9,864 nucleotides of DNA from NCBI GenBank assembly GCA_024276335.1, contig JAJRXL010000496.1, positions 1 through 9,864 of the forward strand, given 5' to 3'. This DNA comes from Bacteroidota bacterium. GTDB lineage: Bacteria; Bacteroidota; Ignavibacteria; SZUA-365; JAADGX01. The position numbers and the translations under genes are program-made. Under the pieces are notes generated by a model. The model was not told the DNA's origin and did not search any database. It saw nothing but the letters and a program-made list of their open reading frames with translations. This document shows positions 7,329 to 9,864 of the stretch, piece by piece. Each line of letters begins with the position of its first letter. Position 1 is the stretch's first letter.

Positions 7329-9776
7329 TTAGTTTATTGCACTACTTTTTCTCCGGCGCGTTGCTGGTTCGTGCCCGGAAAGCAAGGATGCTACCAGTTC
7401 TTGCGCCCTGTCGTACTTGGAATAAATGACCTCCCGGTAACCCGTACAATCGAGCGGCGCCTTGAGAGCCGAGACCGCGTCGCGATAGGAGCGGAATCGC
7501 CCTTCGATGTAGGCATTGATCACGTCGTCGCGGTACCAGTCCCGAAATGCGCGCTCCCGGCGGTGCCAAGCGGGCATCCACCGGCGCAGGAACCGCGCGT
7601 TGCGCAATACTCGCAACATCCAGTCGTAGGTCTTCATGTTCCATTCGAGATGCACGCCGAGAATATCGAGACTCGGCCGGTTGAAATGCATGTACGTAAT
7701 TTTGTCCCCGCGGTTCGGATCGATATTGTACCGGAAGCGATCGTGCCGGTATTTCTCTTGGCGCGTGAGCAATTCCGCCACCCATATTTCGTCCTTGATG
7801 GCCATAACTTTGTACAGGCTCAGGATCACGGCGCCGGTGGCTTCGAACCGGTCGCCCGGTTTCGAGGCGCGCTTGCTTTCCACCCAGTACACTTCGAGTA
7901 CGCGCTTTGCGTACTGCTCGGCATACTCGACGTCGTGGTAACAGACCAGGTCGTAGTACCGCCGGGCGAAATCTTCCCGGAACGAACCCGGCAGGCCGGT
8001 CATCAGCTCGACGAGCTCGCTTACGCGCCGGTGATAGGTGTCCGCCGCGCGGTGTCCCTTGCGTTGCGCGAGGAAACCGGCTTTCTCCGTGATGATATCC
8101 TCCAGCGTGGGGACCGGGTTTTCAACGCGCACCATCTCCGGGTTGACCACCAGCCTCCTGCCCAGGCGGAAGGCCCGGAAGTTGTGCTCGCGGTCGTACT
8201 GGCGCACGTTCTCGAGGATAACCGATTCCAGCACGCTTCCGTGCACCGGCAGCAGACTTTTTTGGTATGCGGCTCCGAGCATCATCATGTTCGCGTAGAG
8301 CCTGTTCCCGAAATAGTATTCGCTGAGAGAGAAGAAATCATCCGCAAGAAAGGAACCCGCGTTGCTGTGCAGACGGATCTGCTCGTCCAGATTCGCGGGA
8401 AACCGGTGCTCCCCGGTCAGCACCATCACGGTCGGTGTTTCCGCCGTGTTGCAGATCACGGTGGTGTGACCGGGACGCGAGAACTTCAGTCCGCGCACGG
8501 TTTCCAGGTAGTCAAGCCCGAGGATGAGATCGGCCCCGCCTTCGGGAATCCGCTGCGAAACGTGAACCCCGGGAGTGGAAAAGATGACGTGAGAAAACAC
8601 CGCCCCGTTTCGTTGCGCGAGTCCCTTCTCGTGGTAGAACATCACTTGGTAGCCCTCGCGCCCGCCCGCCCGGGTCAACGTACGCGCCACCACGCCCAGG
8701 CCCATGCCCCCGACACCGGCAACGAATATCGAATACGTTTCCGTTCCATTTTCCGCGAGCCGCGGATGGCCGGGTTCCGGTAGATCCCTCGTCCACAGGT
8801 CCCAGTTCCCCGTGCGGACGGCGGGTTTTTTCCCGCGCCGGATGGTCACCTGTTCGAATGACGGGCAGGCCTTGATTTTCGTGCAGTACTTGTCGTCGAC
8901 GCAAATGCTCCGGTCGATACCGATCTTTTCCCCCTGGGATGTCTTGTCGATGGTGAGACCCGGGCAGCCGGTAGCGGCTGTGCACTCGCGGCAGTTCTCG
9001 CACACTTCCGATGCGATGTTGATGTGCCGTTCGACCGGCAGAAATCCACCATGGGCCAGCGCCGCCCGGAACCGCTCGCTGCGCTTACGCCTGTGGAAAG
9101 TAATACCGCACTCCCGGTCGGCGATAATAACGCGGACCCCTTCGCGGAGCATGGCCTCCTCCAGGAGCGGCAGGTAGGCGTCGCGATCCACGGGATTAAC
9201 CTTGCGGATCCATACGTCGGCGTTCTTGTCCATCCCGCGCACGATCGATTCGATGTCCTGCTGTATCGTGTCGTTTCCCATGAGGTCTTTGGCAGAACCC
9301 GGCGTGGTCTGGTGGCCGGTCATGGCGGTATTCTTGTTATCGAGTATAATGTAAAGGATGTCCTGACGATCCTTGATGGCATTGGAGAGGGTGGTCATCT
9401 CCGAGTGGAAGAATGTCGAGTCGCCGCACAACACGTAATGCCGGTTCTTCGAAAAAGGATAGGCCCCGGCGCCCGCCGCGCCTCCCTGGCCCATGGCAGC
9501 CACGTTGTGCATATCGCGGAAGGGCGGATGGAAGTTCAGCGCATAACAGCCGATTCCTCCGTGGGCAAGAATATCCACCGGGCCGCACCGGTAGCGGCGT
9601 TGCATGTACCCGGCGTCGGCAAGGCGCTTCCGGATATCCCGCACCAGGGACGAGGTCCCCCGGTGCGGACAGCCCGCGCAATAGGAAGGCGTGCGAGGGA
9701 TCAGGTCGAGCTCGTACGAATCTGCAGCCTCCGTGTACCCGACCACGGCTCGGACGGTTTTTACATCAAGCGACAT
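7329..9776 (-). CDS. Indolepyruvate ferredoxin oxidoreductase-like protein: TPP, Fe-S, gamma and C-terminal domains (N-terminal portion missing)
   Basis: 815 residues, matching the last two thirds of fused aerobic-type indolepyruvate ferredoxin oxidoreductase (typically about 1,150 residues). That enzyme oxidatively decarboxylates aryl-pyruvates to aryl-acetyl-CoA using TPP and Fe-S clusters. CAGCPH (33-38) opens the TPP-binding domain. GDS (118-120) and LDNKNTAMTGHQ (145-156) are the TPP/Mg motif. Cysteines 259, 262, 265 and 271, then 292, 298 and 304 in a CPSF context, match the family's cluster region. A nucleotide-fold gamma domain follows (GVGGMGLG at 354-361, KGLAQRNGAVFSHV at 384-397). 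The rest (about 560-815) matches the family's extra C-terminal domain (YKVMAIKDEIWVAEL). The expected N-terminal pyrimidine-binding (POR_N) domain is absent. The start overlaps the preceding gene by 11 nt, so translation is probably coupled and that gene may supply the missing half. The acceptor could be ferredoxin or another carrier. Family membership is secure; the exact 2-oxoacid is inferred. Confidence 0.9.
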   Translation of the reverse strand: MSLDVKTVRAVVGYTEAADSYELDLIPRTPSYCAGCPHRGTSSLVRDIRKRLADAGYMQRRYRCGPVDILAHGGIGCYALNFHPPFRDMHNVAAMGQGGAAGAGAYPFSKNRHYVLCGDSTFFHSEMTTLSNAIKDRQDILYIILDNKNTAMTGHQTTPGSAKDLMGNDTIQQDIESIVRGMDKNADVWIRKVNPVDRDAYLPLLEEAMLREGVRVIIADRECGITFHRRKRSERFRAALAHGGFLPVERHINIASEVCENCRECTAATGCPGLTIDKTSQGEKIGIDRSICVDDKYCTKIKACPSFEQVTIRRGKKPAVRTGNWDLWTRDLPEPGHPRLAENGTETYSIFVAGVGGMGLGVVARTLTRAGGREGYQVMFYHEKGLAQRNGAVFSHVIFSTPGVHVSQRIPEGGADLILGLDYLETVRGLKFSRPGHTTVICNTAETPTVMVLTGEHRFPANLDEQIRLHSNAGSFLADDFFSLSEYYFGNRLYANMMMLGAAYQKSLLPVHGSVLESVILENVRQYDREHNFRAFRLGRRLVVNPEMVRVENPVPTLEDIITEKAGFLAQRKGHRAADTYHRRVSELVELMTGLPGSFREDFARRYYDLVCYHDVEYAEQYAKRVLEVYWVESKRASKPGDRFEATGAVILSLYKVMAIKDEIWVAELLTRQEKYRHDRFRYNIDPNRGDKITYMHFNRPSLDILGVHLEWNMKTYDWMLRVLRNARFLRRWMPAWHRRERAFRDWYRDDVINAYIEGRFRSYRDAVSALKAPLDCTGYREVIYSKYDRAQELVASLLSGHEPATRRRKSSAIN

Positions 9777-9864
9777 CGTTGGCGCCTTTTTTCAAGGATT
9801 TGTTCAATGAGGAGAACCATTCGTCTAAAATATGAGTTCGTTCACCAGGAATCCACTTTCCGCC
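9766..9864 (-). CDS. 3' end of upstream gene, possibly the N-terminal half of the split oxidoreductase
   Basis: Reading inward from the window edge on the minus strand, one frame stays open for 32 codons to a TGA at 9768-9766. It begins GGKWIPGERTHILDEW and ends KKGANDVA. The other two frames hit stops soon. The stop lies inside the start of the oxidoreductase gene (11-nt overlap), typical of tightly coupled subunits. The amphipathic end, with a W-I-P-G turn, would suit the end of the second domain of a 2-oxoacid oxidoreductase alpha subunit. That identity is inferred from position and is not shown by a motif. Confidence 0.6.
   Translation of the reverse strand, partial: GGKWIPGERTHILDEWFSSLNKSLKKGANDVA

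Noticed and set aside
7230..8783. 517-codon plus-strand open frame opposite the oxidoreductase
   Set aside because: It lies fully antisense to unmistakable oxidoreductase domains and has shadow-like composition (H, R, V, P rich).

Overview
The window comes from a bacterium of the wider FCB group (Bacteroidota/Ignavibacteria/Rhodothermota/KSB1/Zixibacteria-like). Two unrelated secreted proteins end in a type IX secretion (T9SS) type A sorting domain with the NYPNP signature, and the lineage combines these with an indolepyruvate ferredoxin oxidoreductase-type enzyme. The exact phylum cannot be fixed from this sequence. The genes look chromosomal. I saw no tRNA, rRNA, CRISPR array or insertion sequence.

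Layout. (i) Bases 2-1879, plus strand: the 3' part of a gene for a secreted Asp-box (BNR-like) beta-propeller protein with eleven tandem 42-43 residue repeats and a C-terminal T9SS tag. (ii) 1880-2227: leader without a gene. (iii) 2228-3193, plus strand: a lipoprotein alpha/beta-hydrolase of the PHB-depolymerase/feruloyl-esterase type. It is cut by an in-frame TGA at 3101-3103, and the frame then continues with the recognisable family C-terminus that holds the catalytic His. (iv) 3194-3726: no gene, but a 17-bp tandem repeat. (v) 3727-5265, plus strand: a fusion of a flavin-binding split-barrel (PNPOx-like) domain to a UbiA/MenA-type membrane prenyltransferase. (vi) 5308-5344: a perfect 17-bp hairpin, a bidirectional terminator between converging transcripts. 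(vii) 9864 down to 5400, minus strand: an apparent operon. It holds the 3' end of an upstream gene, which overlaps by 11 nt the gene for the TPP-, Fe-S- and gamma-domain portion of an indolepyruvate ferredoxin oxidoreductase-like enzyme. After 12 nt comes a secreted beta-helix-like protein with a T9SS tag.

How the genes fit together. The minus-strand pair looks like a split version of the large fused (aerobic-type) indolepyruvate oxidoreductase, which oxidatively decarboxylates aryl-pyruvates from aromatic amino acids to aryl-acetyl-CoA. The T9SS-tagged protein behind it has no obvious metabolic link. The UbiA fusion points to quinone or another prenylated lipid, with a flavin domain tethered to the prenyltransferase. 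The plus-strand genes are widely spaced and probably separate transcription units. No defence or mobile system was seen. The points most worth following are the interrupted esterase, the PNPOx-UbiA fusion and the split oxidoreductase.
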